The notes: generated by a model from the sequence alone, not told the origin. DNA of 36,436 nt from Chloroflexota bacterium (GCA_026707665.1 JAPOWK010000110.1:1-36436), one strand, 5' to 3'. Counted from the first letter of the stretch, positions 21,643 to 29,843 are shown. Numbers and translations are program-made.

Positions 21643-22926
21643 ATGGCAATTCGATACGTCAAGCGCGGTAAGACGGTTGAGCAAAAGGCGGACGCCGAGG
21701 CCCAGGTGCAGGCGACCGTACACGGCATCCTGGCCGATATCGCGGCGCGCAAAGATGATGCGGTGCGCGAGCTTTCGATCAAGTTCGACAACTGGGATCC
21801 GCCCAGCTTCAAGCTGAGCGATGAACAGATTGAAAAAACCATAGGCGAACTCCCCGAACAGGCGATCGCCGATATTCAATTCGCCCAGGAGCAAGTTCGT
21901 AATTTCGCCTTGGCGCAAAGAGCGGCGCTGCGCGATGTCGAGCTGGAGACGCTGCCCGGCGTCGTCTTGGGGCACAGAAACATCCCGGTCAATCGGGTCG
22001 GCTGTTATGTGCCGGGCGGGCGCTATCCAATGGTGGCCTCGGCACATATGAGCACGGTGACGGCCAAGGCGGCCGGCGTCAAAGAAGTCATCGCCTGCAC
22101 GCCGCCAATTAATGGCGAACTGCCGGCCGCGACCATCGCTGCCATTCACTTCGGCGGCGCCGACGAAATCTACATACTGGGTGGTGTGCAAGCGTTGGCA
22201 TCAATGGCTTACGGCGCCCTGGGCATGACGCCGGTGGACATGCTTGTGGGACCGGGCAACGCCTTTGTCGCCGAAGCCAAGCGCCAGCTATTCGGCTTGG
22301 TGGGGATTGACCTGCTGGCGGGACCGACCGAGGTGCTGGTGGTCGCCGATGAAACAGCCGATGCCGAAATGTGCGCCGTTGATTTGCTGGGGCAGGCCGA
22401 GCATGGGCCCACTTCGCCGGCGGTGCTCTTGACCACGAGCCCTTCGCTGGCCGAGAGCATTGAAGCCGAGATTGGGCGTCAGTTGGAGAGCCTGCCGACG
22501 GCGGACCTGGCCGGCGTCGCCTGGCGCGACTATGGCGAGGTCGTCTTGGTCGATACCGACGAAGAGATGCTGCAGGTCGCCGATGAGATCGCCAGCGAAC
22601 ACGTGCAGATATTAACGCGCGATCCCGATTATTTTCTGGAGAATATGAGCAATTACGGCGCGCTCTTTCTCGGTCCGGAAACCAACGTTGCTTATGGCGA
22701 CAAGGTCATCGGCACCAATCACACGCTGCCGACCAAGAAAGCCGGGCGCTACACCGGCGGTCTATGGGTGGGCAAGTTCATCAAGACTGTGACTTATCAG
22801 CGCGTGACCGAAGAAGCGAGCGTTGTAATTGGGGAATATGGAAGCCGCCTCTGTGACTTGGAAGGTTTCATGGGGCATAAAGAGCAGTGTGATTTAAGAG
22901 TGCGGCGGTATGGAAAAGGGAACTAG
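21643..22926 (+). CDS. HisD-family dehydrogenase of the sulfopropanediol 3-dehydrogenase (HpsN) type
   Basis: A 427-residue NAD-dependent dehydrogenase of the histidinol dehydrogenase family. The fold signatures are '[11 protein letters not shown]' (119-129), '[16 protein letters not shown]' (203-218) and '[11 protein letters not shown]' (223-233). Zinc and catalytic residues fit HisD: Q251 and H254 in 'QAEHG', E319 and H320 in 'IASEHVQ', D353, and H412. From memory of the families, '[20 protein letters not shown]' (358-377) and the ending 'CDLRVRRYG' match HpsN-type enzymes, which oxidise 2,3-dihydroxypropane-1-sulfonate, better than biosynthetic HisD ('NHVLPT' then 'ARFSSGL'). The ATG at 21643 has GAGAGG six bases upstream; the frame is open further upstream but that extension lies in repeat DNA. 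No his operon is nearby, so a catabolic role is likely. Confidence 0.82.
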   Translation: MAIRYVKRGKTVEQKADAEAQVQATVHGILADIAARKDDAVRELSIKFDNWDPPSFKLSDEQIEKTIGELPEQAIADIQFAQEQVRNFALAQRAALRDVELETLPGVVLGHRNIPVNRVGCYVPGGRYPMVASAHMSTVTAKAAGVKEVIACTPPINGELPAATIAAIHFGGADEIYILGGVQALASMAYGALGMTPVDMLVGPGNAFVAEAKRQLFGLVGIDLLAGPTEVLVVADETADAEMCAVDLLGQAEHGPTSPAVLLTTSPSLAESIEAEIGRQLESLPTADLAGVAWRDYGEVVLVDTDEEMLQVADEIASEHVQILTRDPDYFLENMSNYGALFLGPETNVAYGDKVIGTNHTLPTKKAGRYTGGLWVGKFIKTVTYQRVTEEASVVIGEYGSRLCDLEGFMGHKEQCDLRVRRYGKGN

Positions 22927-22933
22927 CAGGCGC

Positions 22934-22975
22934 CGAATCTTGACCGTGGCAGTTGGCAATGTCAGTCAGGATTCG
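22934..22975. other. Inverted repeat between convergent genes
   Basis: CGAATCTTGAC (22934-22944) pairs with GTCAGGATTCG (22965-22975) with one T-G wobble and a 20-base loop. It lies between the convergent HpsN-like and PIN-like genes and may act as a two-way terminator, although no T-run is present. Confidence 0.4.
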
Positions 22976-23027
22976 ACACCCGTCATGGCTTGCGTCACTT
23001 GCTGACAACAGTCCCAGTCATTAGGAT

Positions 23028-23384
23028 TTATCTTGGCGACGTGTCTGTCAAGAACCAGACGAGATTGCTAGCGTCATTCCGACTGTATCGAGCCTGAAAC
23101 TTTCTTAACTCCTTAACAACGACGCCTATGTTGCGGTAACGTGTTGGCACGAATACAAGGCCGGCGTGCTCTACACCCTGCTGCGCCATCTTGACGAAAT
23201 CGTCATCGTAAGTTACTAGCACTCGTTTCTGTTCAGTCGCGGGTTGCAAATGGCTGGGATCATCATCTGTGAGCTTCTTCAAATCGCGTGCCGTGACCGC
23301 CTCAATCCCCTCATGCTGTAGCTGCTCCGCGATCACGACTTGCACACATGCGTCGAAGTAGAACGCAATCGCTTGGTCACTCAA
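23028..23384 (-). CDS. DUF5615 PIN-like toxin component (VapC45-like)
   Basis: A 118-residue PIN-like (Mut7-C/DUF5615) protein. An acidic residue in the first strand ('FYFDACV', residues ~8-14), 'GIEAVTARDLKKLTDDD' in the second unit, and 'RVLVTYDDDFVKMA' in the third reproduce the family pattern of a small metal-dependent nuclease. 'GLVFVPTR' and 'FLTD' complete the fold. Proteins of this type pair with DUF433 partners as VapBC45-like toxin-antitoxin modules. The probable TTG start overlaps the end of the DUF433 gene by eight bases, a common arrangement for coupled translation. The catalytic Asp residues look present, so activity is plausible. The target RNA is unknown. Confidence 0.8.
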   Translation of the reverse strand: MSDQAIAFYFDACVQVVIAEQLQHEGIEAVTARDLKKLTDDDPSHLQPATEQKRVLVTYDDDFVKMAQQGVEHAGLVFVPTRYRNIGVVVKELRKFQARYSRNDASNLVWFLTDTSPR

Positions 23385-23808
23385 CGTCTTTTTCCATCAG
23401 GTCCAACACGCCCATAGTCGCAGTATCTACGGCTTTCCTTACTGCCTCGCCAATCGCTCCCTCATCAGGATCATCCATTGAGTCTCGAACCGAAACCACT
23501 TCAACGTCTTCGTAAACGGGTCTCTGCACCGTGACAAGCCCGCTGTTCCCAATGGCATCGCTCCGCTTGAAGTCCTCGCGAATATCCTCATCGACTTCGG
23601 CTTTGTTGCAGTGATAGTACGCCAGCGCCGCATATACCTCTGCCATCGAAAGCGCGTAGTCCTCCGCCAATTGCTCGGGAGTGCGCTCAGCGAAGATTTT
23701 TGAAATGACGATATCTAAGACCCGCAAGTCGGTGCCCACAATGCACGGTCGCCCACCCCGAATCTTCGGATTGCGATAGATAAGGTCAATGCTCTCTATC
23801 GTATTCAT
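23377..23808 (-). CDS. DUF433 antitoxin (VapB45-like)
   Basis: A 143-residue protein with the DUF433 winged-helix core. 'RNPKIRGGRPCIVGTDLRVL' (residues 11-30) is the usual signature, followed by 'RTPEQLAEDYALSMAEVYAAL' and 'YYHCNKAEVDEDI'. DUF433 proteins bind DNA and neutralise the DUF5615 toxin encoded immediately downstream. The acidic C-terminal ~70 residues are longer than in many relatives and may form the toxin-binding part. The ATG at 23808 is chosen because AGGAG lies about seven bases upstream; an extension of the frame upstream lacks support. It lies 56 bp after an RDD gene on the same strand. Confidence 0.8.
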   Translation of the reverse strand: MNTIESIDLIYRNPKIRGGRPCIVGTDLRVLDIVISKIFAERTPEQLAEDYALSMAEVYAALAYYHCNKAEVDEDIREDFKRSDAIGNSGLVTVQRPVYEDVEVVSVRDSMDDPDEGAIGEAVRKAVDTATMGVLDLMEKDVE

Positions 23809-23864
23809 GGCCCGCTCCTGAATAGAGAAGTGCTTGCATTCTATCATAAGATGGCGCGAGTAGG

Positions 23865-24635
23865 TCACACGGAGACCGCCCGCCGCTCCTCAACCACCAC
23901 CGTGCCCGCCATCTTGTCGTGCCAGGTCTGCTTCTCGGCATCGAATAGCGCCCAGAGATAGCCCAGCAAGAATATCTGCGAGACCATATAGCCGAAGACG
24001 TTGCGCAGCAGGGCATCGAGTATCGTTATGCGGCCGCCGCGTTTTTTGACCACGCGCAGGCGCAGCATCATCTTCCCCAGGGTCTGTCCGTTAAAGCCGA
24101 CCATCAGCACGACGTTGTATATGGCGCTTATCAGCAGATTGACCGTGAGCGTATTGGACTGAAAGTTGGAGAAAGCTGCGGAAACGGCGGCCTGGTCGGC
24201 GCTGGCCATGGCCGCATCCAGCGGCGCCAGCGCTCCTCCCGCGACCAGCAGCAGAACCGTCGCTATCGCCACTATAAAGCCATCGATGATGATCGCCAGC
24301 CAACGCTTGCTGATCGATGCTAGCCATCTTTGTGGCGCCTCGGTCGCGCCCGTGTCGTCCGGCGCAGATTCGGGTTCATCCTCCGGTGCCTGTTCCGGTT
24401 TCTGCTTCGGCGTGGGCTCGCCCAATTCAGCGATAGCCGGTTGATAATCGGGGTCCAGCTCCAGCGCCTTACGCAAGTAGCGAACGCGATCGCCTTCGGT
24501 TCGCGCCGCTTGCGCCGCCAGGTAATAGGCGGCTGCGCTGGGGGATTCTTTCAATTCTTCTTTCAGCAGCGCGCGCGCTTCGTCCCGCTGGAAACTGTCC
24601 AGCGCGTTTTGGATTTCCGCCAATCTGTCCGTCAT
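23865..24635 (-). CDS. RDD-family membrane protein with TPR-like N-terminus
   Basis: A 256-residue protein. Residues 1-70 form TPR-like helices ('RALLKEELKESPSAAAYYLA', then 'RYLRKALELDPDYQPAIAEL'). A Pro/Glu-rich linker (72-100) leads to a C-terminal RDD domain with about four membrane segments. RDD hallmarks are 'KRWLAIIIDGF' (110-120), 'FNGQTLGKMMLRLRVV' (181-196) and 'KQTWHDKMAGTVVV' (235-248). RDD proteins are poorly known and may be transporters or membrane regulators. The ATG at 24635 is chosen because the protein then begins at the TPR-like region; the frame upstream overlaps the divergent gene's start. It is transcribed divergently from the gene before nadE. Confidence 0.8.
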   Translation of the reverse strand: MTDRLAEIQNALDSFQRDEARALLKEELKESPSAAAYYLAAQAARTEGDRVRYLRKALELDPDYQPAIAELGEPTPKQKPEQAPEDEPESAPDDTGATEAPQRWLASISKRWLAIIIDGFIVAIATVLLLVAGGALAPLDAAMASADQAAVSAAFSNFQSNTLTVNLLISAIYNVVLMVGFNGQTLGKMMLRLRVVKKRGGRITILDALLRNVFGYMVSQIFLLGYLWALFDAEKQTWHDKMAGTVVVEERRAVSV

Positions 24636-24677
24636 GCTTTCGCCTTGCCTGATTCGACTGTTTAGGCGCAATGATAC

Positions 24678-24704
24678 TTGATTTTGCCGCGCTTGTGTTA
24701 TGAT
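24678..24704 (+). promoter_or_regulatory. Candidate promoter of the nadE operon
   Basis: TTGATT (24678-24683) and TATGAT (24699-24704) are 15 bp apart, shorter than ideal. Transcription would start near 24711, before the ATG at 24734. Confidence 0.35.
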
Positions 24705-24733
24705 ATGGCGCATTCTGCCCAAGCCTGCCGGCA

Positions 24734-25138
24734 ATGGATGACGGCGCAGGGATCGAATTGAGCGCGATAGATACGAGTGACCTCAAGCAAAAGATCGGCG
24801 CGAGCAAAGCCGGCCGGCGCTTCATCGCTCAGATGCGTTATTACAACGAGGGCGATTTCAGACGCTTGCGCGGTTTCATGCGCAGCGGCTATTACGATCT
24901 CGTGCTGATGGAGAATCCGGTTGACCGGCGCCTGCTCGATTTGAAGGCGACGCGCCGGCTTCACGGGCGCTTGAAAGTAGCAGAAGTGGAATGCGCCGAC
25001 GATTACGGCATCCAAGTGATCATGCAAGGCGAGAAGGGCGGGGCGCGGCTGCGATTGCAGATGAAGGTCAACGAGAGCTATCCGCACCAGATTACCCAGT
25101 ACTCGCTGGAGCCGGTCAATGGCGGCCGAGAAAACTGA
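24734..25138 (+). CDS. Small conserved protein upstream of nadE (possibly NTF2/SnoaL-like)
   Basis: A 134-residue soluble protein I cannot name with certainty. The middle alternates helices and strands: 'AQMRYYNEGDFRRLRGFM' (32-49), then 'TRRLHGRLKVAEVECADDYG' and 'GARLRLQMKVNE'. This resembles the NTF2/SnoaL cone fold, in which the 'EGD+..+..FM' helix pair is usual. No catalytic motif is evident. The last 20 bases overlap the start of nadE, so the two are translationally coupled. This suggests a shared function, perhaps in NAD supply, but that is only inferred from position. The ribosome site before the ATG is poor. Confidence 0.65.
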   Translation: MDDGAGIELSAIDTSDLKQKIGASKAGRRFIAQMRYYNEGDFRRLRGFMRSGYYDLVLMENPVDRRLLDLKATRRLHGRLKVAEVECADDYGIQVIMQGEKGGARLRLQMKVNESYPHQITQYSLEPVNGGREN

Positions 25139-26000
25139 AGCGGCGGCCGACATGAAATCTGTATTGCCGCGTCTCAGGATAAACACCGAACTGGCGACGC
25201 GCGTCCTGACCGGATTCATCCGCGACAGCATCACCAAAGCGGGTATGACTCGCGCCGTCATCGGCTTGTCCGGCGGCATTGACTCGGCGGTTTCCGCGTA
25301 CCTGGCGGCGAAGGCGCTGGGCGCGGAAAATGTGCTGGCGCTGCGCATGCCATACACGACTTCATCGCCCGAGAGTCTCAGCGATGCCGAAGCGGTGATC
25401 GAAGATCTGGACCTGCCGAATCTGTCGTTGCCAATCAGCGACATGGCCGATCCCTTGATCGAGCGCTTCCCGGATATGAGCCGGCTGCGCAAGGGCAATA
25501 TCATGGCGCGCCTGCGCATGATCACGCTCTATGATCAGTCGATGGCTTGGGGCGGCTTGGTCATGGGCACTAGCAATAAGACGGAATTCTTGCTCGGTTA
25601 CAGCACGATTTATGGCGATAGCGGCGTCGCCCTGCATCCGATCGCCGACTTGTACAAGTTTCAGGTGCGGCAGATGGCGCGGCATTTGGGGGCGCCCGCT
25701 TCCATCATTGAAAAGGCGCCATCAGCCGATCTCTGGGTGGGCCAAACCGACGAGGACGAACTGGGCTTCACTTACGACGAAGCCGATCAGGTCCTATTCC
25801 TGCTTGTTGATGAGCGCTATACCGTTGATGAAGCGGCCGCCGAAGGCTTTGACCGTGATTTCGTCGTCCAGATCTGGGAGCGGGTCAAAGCCAATCACTA
25901 TAAGCGCACGATGCCCAATATCGCCAAGCTAAGCAAGCGCAGCATCGGGCATGACTTCCTCTATTTGCGCGACTACACCGGGCGCGCCGGGCGAGTCTGA
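25119..26000 (+). CDS. nadE: NH3-dependent NAD+ synthetase
   Basis: Catalyses the last step of NAD biosynthesis, turning deamido-NAD, ATP and ammonia into NAD. The 293 residues fit the short ammonia-dependent form without the glutamine-hydrolysing N-terminal domain. The PP-loop SGGIDSAV is at 51-58, followed by 'LALRMPYTTSSPESLSDA' and 'KGNIMARLRM'. Then come 'VMGTSNKTEFLLGYSTIYGD' with the deamido-NAD-binding residues and 'IADLYKFQVRQMARHLGAP'. The C-terminal part 'KRTMPNIAKLS' is typical. The ATG at 25119 has GGAG seven bases upstream and overlaps the end of the preceding gene by 20 bases. ATG 25152 is an alternative start. Confidence 0.95.
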   Translation: MAAEKTEAAADMKSVLPRLRINTELATRVLTGFIRDSITKAGMTRAVIGLSGGIDSAVSAYLAAKALGAENVLALRMPYTTSSPESLSDAEAVIEDLDLPNLSLPISDMADPLIERFPDMSRLRKGNIMARLRMITLYDQSMAWGGLVMGTSNKTEFLLGYSTIYGDSGVALHPIADLYKFQVRQMARHLGAPASIIEKAPSADLWVGQTDEDELGFTYDEADQVLFLLVDERYTVDEAAAEGFDRDFVVQIWERVKANHYKRTMPNIAKLSKRSIGHDFLYLRDYTGRAGRV

Positions 26001-26033
26001 CGCTTTTGCGAGGCCGGGTCAATTGACCGCTTC

Positions 26034-26072
26034 ACCACAGAGGAAATTGAGGAAACACAGAGAACACAGAGG
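26034..26072 (+). repeat. CACAGAG-type intergenic repeat (copy 1)
   Basis: ACCACAGAGGAAATTGAGG is followed by A, then AACACAGAGAACACAGAGG, in the space after nadE. The same motif, inverted, occurs at 29741-29775. No coding potential. Confidence 0.6.
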
Positions 26073-26204
26073 GTCTAGAGCCGAGACTGTATCAGGGCTG
26101 CTCCCGGCGCCCATGTTGACTTGCGCGCGCCGCCGCCCACGCAAAAGATCTTGCGTGTCGCAATGGGCAAGAAGTTTGATAAATCACCTGCTGGCGAGGC
26201 CTAG

Positions 26205-26247
26205 CTCCCCCTCCCTGATGCTTCGGGGAGGGGGCCGGGGGGAGGGG
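26205..26247. repeat. Palindromic G/C-run repeat (copy 2)
   Basis: CCCCCTCCC (26207-26215) pairs with GGGAGGGGG (26226-26234), followed by CCGGGGGGAGGGG. It belongs to the same family as the elements at 21.4 and 32.55 kb. It lies between convergent nadE and the PPOX gene and may double as a terminator. Confidence 0.7.
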
Positions 26248-26261
26248 TAGAAAGACCCTCT

Positions 26262-26672
26262 CTACATCCCGTTGATCTTGGTCGGGTTGATCTTGTAGAT
26301 CACGCGCTGTTCTTGTCCTTTGCCCTCGGGATTAAACGAGTAGTAGTCATCATTGCCGGCATAGCTGCCGGATAGCTTATTGATATGCGCCACGGCCGCA
26401 TCCGATTCATCGAATTCGACCACTTCGCCGCGAATCTCCACCCAGTGGAAGTCGTTCTGCGGATCAAGAATCATCACTGTCACTTTCGGATTGGCGCGGA
26501 TGTTGCGGTCTTTGCGCCGCCCAACCGCTGAATTGATCCAGACCTGATCGCCTTCGAGGCTGGCCCAGACCGGCGTCACCTGCGGTTGGCCATCAGGATT
26601 GCTGGTGGCGAAAGCGACCACAATCGGTCTTTCCAGCAGGTCTCGTACATTTTCGGGAATCGTCGCGGGCAT
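26262..26672 (-). CDS. PPOX-class (F420/FMN-dependent) pyridoxamine-5'-phosphate-oxidase-like protein
   Basis: A 136-residue split-barrel flavin or deazaflavin protein. It begins with a helix ('IPENVRDLLERPIVVAFAT') and then has 'DGQPQVTPVWASLEGDQVWI' (27-46), typical of the Rv1155-type PPOX/F420 reductase subgroup. 'RRKDRNIRANPKVTVMILDP' (52-71) supplies the cofactor phosphate-binding region, and 'WVEIRGEVVEFDES' follows. Such proteins form dimers that bind F420 or FMN and reduce small substrates; the physiological reaction is usually unknown. F420 use is common in Actinobacteria and Chloroflexota, which fits the suspected host. AAGGAGA precedes the ATG. It is 36 bp after the CARDB-like gene on the same strand. 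Confidence 0.85.
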   Translation of the reverse strand: MPATIPENVRDLLERPIVVAFATSNPDGQPQVTPVWASLEGDQVWINSAVGRRKDRNIRANPKVTVMILDPQNDFHWVEIRGEVVEFDESDAAVAHINKLSGSYAGNDDYYSFNPEGKGQEQRVIYKINPTKINGM

Positions 26673-26708
26673 TTTCCTGGTCTCCTTGTTGATTTTTTAA
26701 GCGAATCG

Positions 26709-28184
26709 TTAGCGGCTGGGAATCGAGCTTGGGTCGGTCTCGTCGTAAAGCGCCTCCCCGCCGTCCGCCAAGTCCTTCTGGCTTGCCGGATCGCCGGCCA
26801 GCGCGGCGCTAGGCTCGATCTGCTGGTGGTAAAAGAGCCCGGCCAGCAGCTGGATGAAATCGTCGCGCAGGCGTGTCTTGTACTCACCTTTGCTTTCGCC
26901 GGAGAGCTGGCCATTAAGAGTAAAGGTGAAGTGTTCCGGCACATGCTCGCCGACTTGACCAAACTCTGGTTCCCACTGATCGATGAGATGCCAGGCGCCC
27001 TCGCGAAACTGATACAACTCAAACTGAATGCGCACTTCTTCGGTGATGCCTTCAAATCGGATATCCAGCGCCAGCGGCAGCATCAGATTCTGCTTCTCCA
27101 CGGGAGCAAGCGCATACTTGCTCAGACGCTTCGCAATCGGTGAGATCGCCTTTTGCAGCTCATGATTGGCGTAATTCGGCGCGCGGCGAAGCACACGGTT
27201 GAGCTGGTTGATCATCTTGCGCGGCATCAGCACTTCGGTACGATTGATGCGCCCGTAAATGTCATATTGCACGGTTCGCATCGCCTTGACTTTCCAGCTG
27301 CCGAGTATGAGGCCTCGCTTGTCCAGCAGCCGCTTGACCACGGCAACCTGGTCCGGCGCGCTGGGCTTGGCAAGGATGCTGTTCTGGGCGTGGAACTGCC
27401 AGCTTTGGCGGCGCCCGGGGGCGGAGTTGGGATCGTGCCAGTTATTCACCGCGTAAGGCGGCTGCCAGACATCGAACCGGGGCGGGCGGCGGAATATCAA
27501 CCGCAATATCAAGCTCAGCAGCCACAGGCAAAAGAGCGCAACCGCCAGCAGCCCGAGGAGGCGCAGGATGTCGCCACCGGAATAGCGATTGTCGTTCAGC
27601 TGGATCCCGTCATCGAGGAAATTGATGCCCCAATTAACGATGGGGATGAAGACTTGGTAGGTCGCTCCCGCCGGGCGGTCCGCTTCAGACGAGCCGCTAC
27701 TGCCCTCAGCGGCGCCGGCGGCCGAGCGATCGATGTGAAAGAGTTGAGAATTATCGCGCGCAATTGGGCTGTTCGCCAATTCGAATGCGTCTATGCCGGC
27801 CTCGATTTTGAATGAGACAATGCCATCGGCGTTTAAGTCCGCCAGCGGCAGCTGAATCGCGAAGTTCTGCGCTTGATTGGCGCCCAAGGGCGGCAGCGGC
27901 TCAATCGTCTGTACGCGCCCGGTTTGATACTCGCTGATGACGATCTGGGAAGGCTCGCTGGCGTCGCCGCCCTGATTGCTGATGGTGAACGAGACGACGG
28001 CGACAGCGCCATCCTGGCTGTAAGTGACGCGCGGCGGCGCAATCGAATAATCGCGCGGAGTCGCCTGCGCGGAACCGACAAGCGATAAAAGCCATAGACA
28101 AATGAGCAGCGCAAAAGACGCCATTGCGCCACGCTCGAAAGCGGCAGATTTGCCAGACCGGCGGAAGTGTTGCGGCTTCTTCAT
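26709..28184 (-). CDS. Exported, membrane-anchored CARDB-like protein of unknown function
   Basis: A 491-residue protein. A signal peptide spans about residues 19-41 (hydrophobic core 'ASFALLICLWLLSLVGS', cleavage probably after AQA). The external part (~45-150) is a beta-rich CARDB/Ig-like domain ('VAVVSFTISNQGGDASEPSQ'). A Ser/Gly-rich linker leads to a transmembrane helix (206-231), which is followed by the positive stop 'FRRPPR'. The remaining ~260 residues would be cytoplasmic and contain conserved-looking stretches ('VKRLLDKRGLILGSWKVKAM', 'MLPLALDIRFEG') that I do not recognise. AAGG precedes the ATG at 28184. A role in sensing an external partner and signalling inward is possible but unproven. 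Confidence 0.65.
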   Translation of the reverse strand: MKKPQHFRRSGKSAAFERGAMASFALLICLWLLSLVGSAQATPRDYSIAPPRVTYSQDGAVAVVSFTISNQGGDASEPSQIVISEYQTGRVQTIEPLPPLGANQAQNFAIQLPLADLNADGIVSFKIEAGIDAFELANSPIARDNSQLFHIDRSAAGAAEGSSGSSEADRPAGATYQVFIPIVNWGINFLDDGIQLNDNRYSGGDILRLLGLLAVALFCLWLLSLILRLIFRRPPRFDVWQPPYAVNNWHDPNSAPGRRQSWQFHAQNSILAKPSAPDQVAVVKRLLDKRGLILGSWKVKAMRTVQYDIYGRINRTEVLMPRKMINQLNRVLRRAPNYANHELQKAISPIAKRLSKYALAPVEKQNLMLPLALDIRFEGITEEVRIQFELYQFREGAWHLIDQWEPEFGQVGEHVPEHFTFTLNGQLSGESKGEYKTRLRDDFIQLLAGLFYHQQIEPSAALAGDPASQKDLADGGEALYDETDPSSIPSR

Positions 28185-28412
28185 TACAACCTTACTATAA
28201 TATTGAAAGGTTGCTTTTCCAAGTCTGCCGGCGCTCCGACAGGGATGCGAGCGCGATTGAACCCTGCGTTTGGGCAGCCGAAGCTGGCGGCGCCGGTCGG
28301 CGTCCTATTCGGCGCAGGCGCTGGAATTCCGCTGCTTTCGCTCAGTAATAGCCGGTCCCATTGATACAAGACGCTCAAGGTGAGGCAGCGGACCGGTGCG
28401 AAAAGGACTCCA

Positions 28413-29072
28413 ATGAAATCGCCTAGTAATCGCCAGATAGACGCGCTCATCCGTGAGCTCTCGGCGGCGCAATTGGCAGCCGATGCATTCAACCAATACG
28501 CGCCGGGCGATGTGAACAACGAAATTCGCCGGTCGAATCTGAGGCTGTATCTCTGCGCAATGGCGGCGCGGCGCCCGCAGACGCTGCTGCTGATGGAGGC
28601 GCCGGGTTATCGCGGCTGCCGCTTGACCGGCGTACCGGTGACCAGCCGCAAGGTCTTGCTCGAGGGCTTGCCCGCGCTCAAACTATTCGGTCGTGACGCC
28701 GGCTTCCGCGATGTCGCCGATGTCGGATTCGAGCGCGTTTATGGCGAGCAGTCAGCAACCATCGTCTGGAACGCGCTGTCGGACTTGGGCGCGCTGCCCG
28801 TCATTTGGAATACCTTTCCCTTTCATCCACATAAGGCCTGGAAGCCGGACAGCAATCGCAAGCCGCGATTAGGAGAACTGGTCCTGGGCGCCGAATTCCT
28901 GCGTCGGATCTTGGACATGTGGGATTTCGAGCAGCTGATCGCCGTAGGCAATGTCGCCCATGAGATGCTGCAGCATTTGAGGCTGGACTGTCGAAAAGTC
29001 CGGCATCCGGCGCATGGCGGCAAGAAAGATTTCGTCGCCGGTCTGCAATCCACCCTGTCAGTCGGCGCTTGA
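28413..29072 (+). CDS. Uracil-DNA-glycosylase-fold protein
   Basis: A 219-residue protein of the uracil-DNA glycosylase superfamily. 'LLLMEAPGYRGCRLTGVP' (58-75) is the water-activating motif region, 'WNTFPFHPHK' (132-141) the substrate-binding strand with Asn and Phe, 'IAVGNVA' (176-182) the central strand, and 'VRHPAHGGKKDF' (196-207) the DNA-intercalation motif. Canonical UDG uses GQDPYH and HPS; this protein has E-A-P-G-Y and HPA, so base preference may differ. No cysteines for a Fe-S cluster are seen. The ATG at 28413 has AAAAGGA seven bases upstream; the frame is open a little further 5' but without a ribosome site. Its 3' end overlaps the convergent EthD-like gene by 15 bases. Confidence 0.8.
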   Translation: MKSPSNRQIDALIRELSAAQLAADAFNQYAPGDVNNEIRRSNLRLYLCAMAARRPQTLLLMEAPGYRGCRLTGVPVTSRKVLLEGLPALKLFGRDAGFRDVADVGFERVYGEQSATIVWNALSDLGALPVIWNTFPFHPHKAWKPDSNRKPRLGELVLGAEFLRRILDMWDFEQLIAVGNVAHEMLQHLRLDCRKVRHPAHGGKKDFVAGLQSTLSVGA

Positions 29073-29474
29073 CGGGGAGACCGTGTCGGAAACTGTTTCG
29101 CTTTCCGCGGCAGCGTCTGCATCCGCCGCATCGCCTTCTTCATCGGCAGCCGGCTGCGGCGTACTGCCGCCCGCTTCTTCGTAGACATCCGCGAAAAGCA
29201 ACTGGAACGAGTCCGATGGGAGGCGGTGAAGCTCCTTGCCCGCTTCCTGGCCGGCGTCTGACATCAGCGCTTCCGTCTGGGTATCGGTCGATTCAAAATA
29301 CAGTTCGAGAATGCGATAGATTTCAGGGGCGCCTTGCGGGCTGCCGGTCACATGTACGACCTGTCGGCGAAGAATGTCGGGCATGCGTTCGACTAGCGCC
29401 AGGAAATCCTGATAGATATTTTCGAAGCGCTCGGCATCTTCCGGCGATCGGAAGAGGATCATGAATTTGATCAT
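29058..29474 (-). CDS. EthD-like dimeric alpha-beta barrel protein
   Basis: A 138-residue protein. Residues 1-95 match the EthD/ferredoxin-like family ('IKFMILFRSPEDAERFENIY', then 'ALVERMPDILRRQVVHVTGS', 'YRILELYFES', and 'ELHRLPSDSFQLLFADVYEE'). Members are small dimeric proteins, some linked to ether or aromatic degradation, many uncharacterised. The C-terminal ~40 residues are a low-complexity acidic Ala/Asp/Glu/Ser tail, an unusual extension. No good Shine-Dalgarno lies before the ATG. The gene overlaps the end of the uracil-DNA-glycosylase-like gene on the other strand. Confidence 0.75.
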   Translation of the reverse strand: MIKFMILFRSPEDAERFENIYQDFLALVERMPDILRRQVVHVTGSPQGAPEIYRILELYFESTDTQTEALMSDAGQEAGKELHRLPSDSFQLLFADVYEEAGGSTPQPAADEEGDAADADAAAESETVSDTVSPSSAD

Positions 29475-29740
29475 GGCGCGCGGTCAATTCCATGGGCTGT
29501 CACCGGTGCATACGATACGAGACATCCTCTTGAAGTGCAAGGGGACAGAGCCGCTAGCTGGCAGCCCCGTTTGAGGGCGCTAGTTTCGCTTTGTCCGCCA
29601 CTGTGGTAAATTCTCAGCCAGACCGCCGACAAGGAACAGCCGCGTCAGCCGGCATCAGTGCCAGCAAATCATGCAAACCCCTTCAAAAAAGCTTGCCGTA
29701 GGGGCTTTTCGCCGAAAAGCCCGCAAACAAGACATCTGTT

Positions 29741-29775
29741 TGGACTGTCTCTGCGCTCTCTGCGTCCTCTGTAGT
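29741..29775 (-). repeat. CACAGAG-type intergenic repeat (copy 2, inverted)
   Basis: On the minus strand it reads ACTACAGAGGACGCAGAGAG followed by CGCAGAGACAG. It resembles the copy at 26034-26072. It ends at a TATAAT (29776-29781) that may belong to the promoter of the UxaA-type gene. The rest of the 369-bp space between the EthD and UxaA genes shows no other feature. Confidence 0.55.
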
Positions 29776-29843
29776 TATAATTGCTTCAATACTTGCTTGG
29801 TCTCACTTCCGATAATGACAGGAAAAGAAAGCTGGTTAACACC

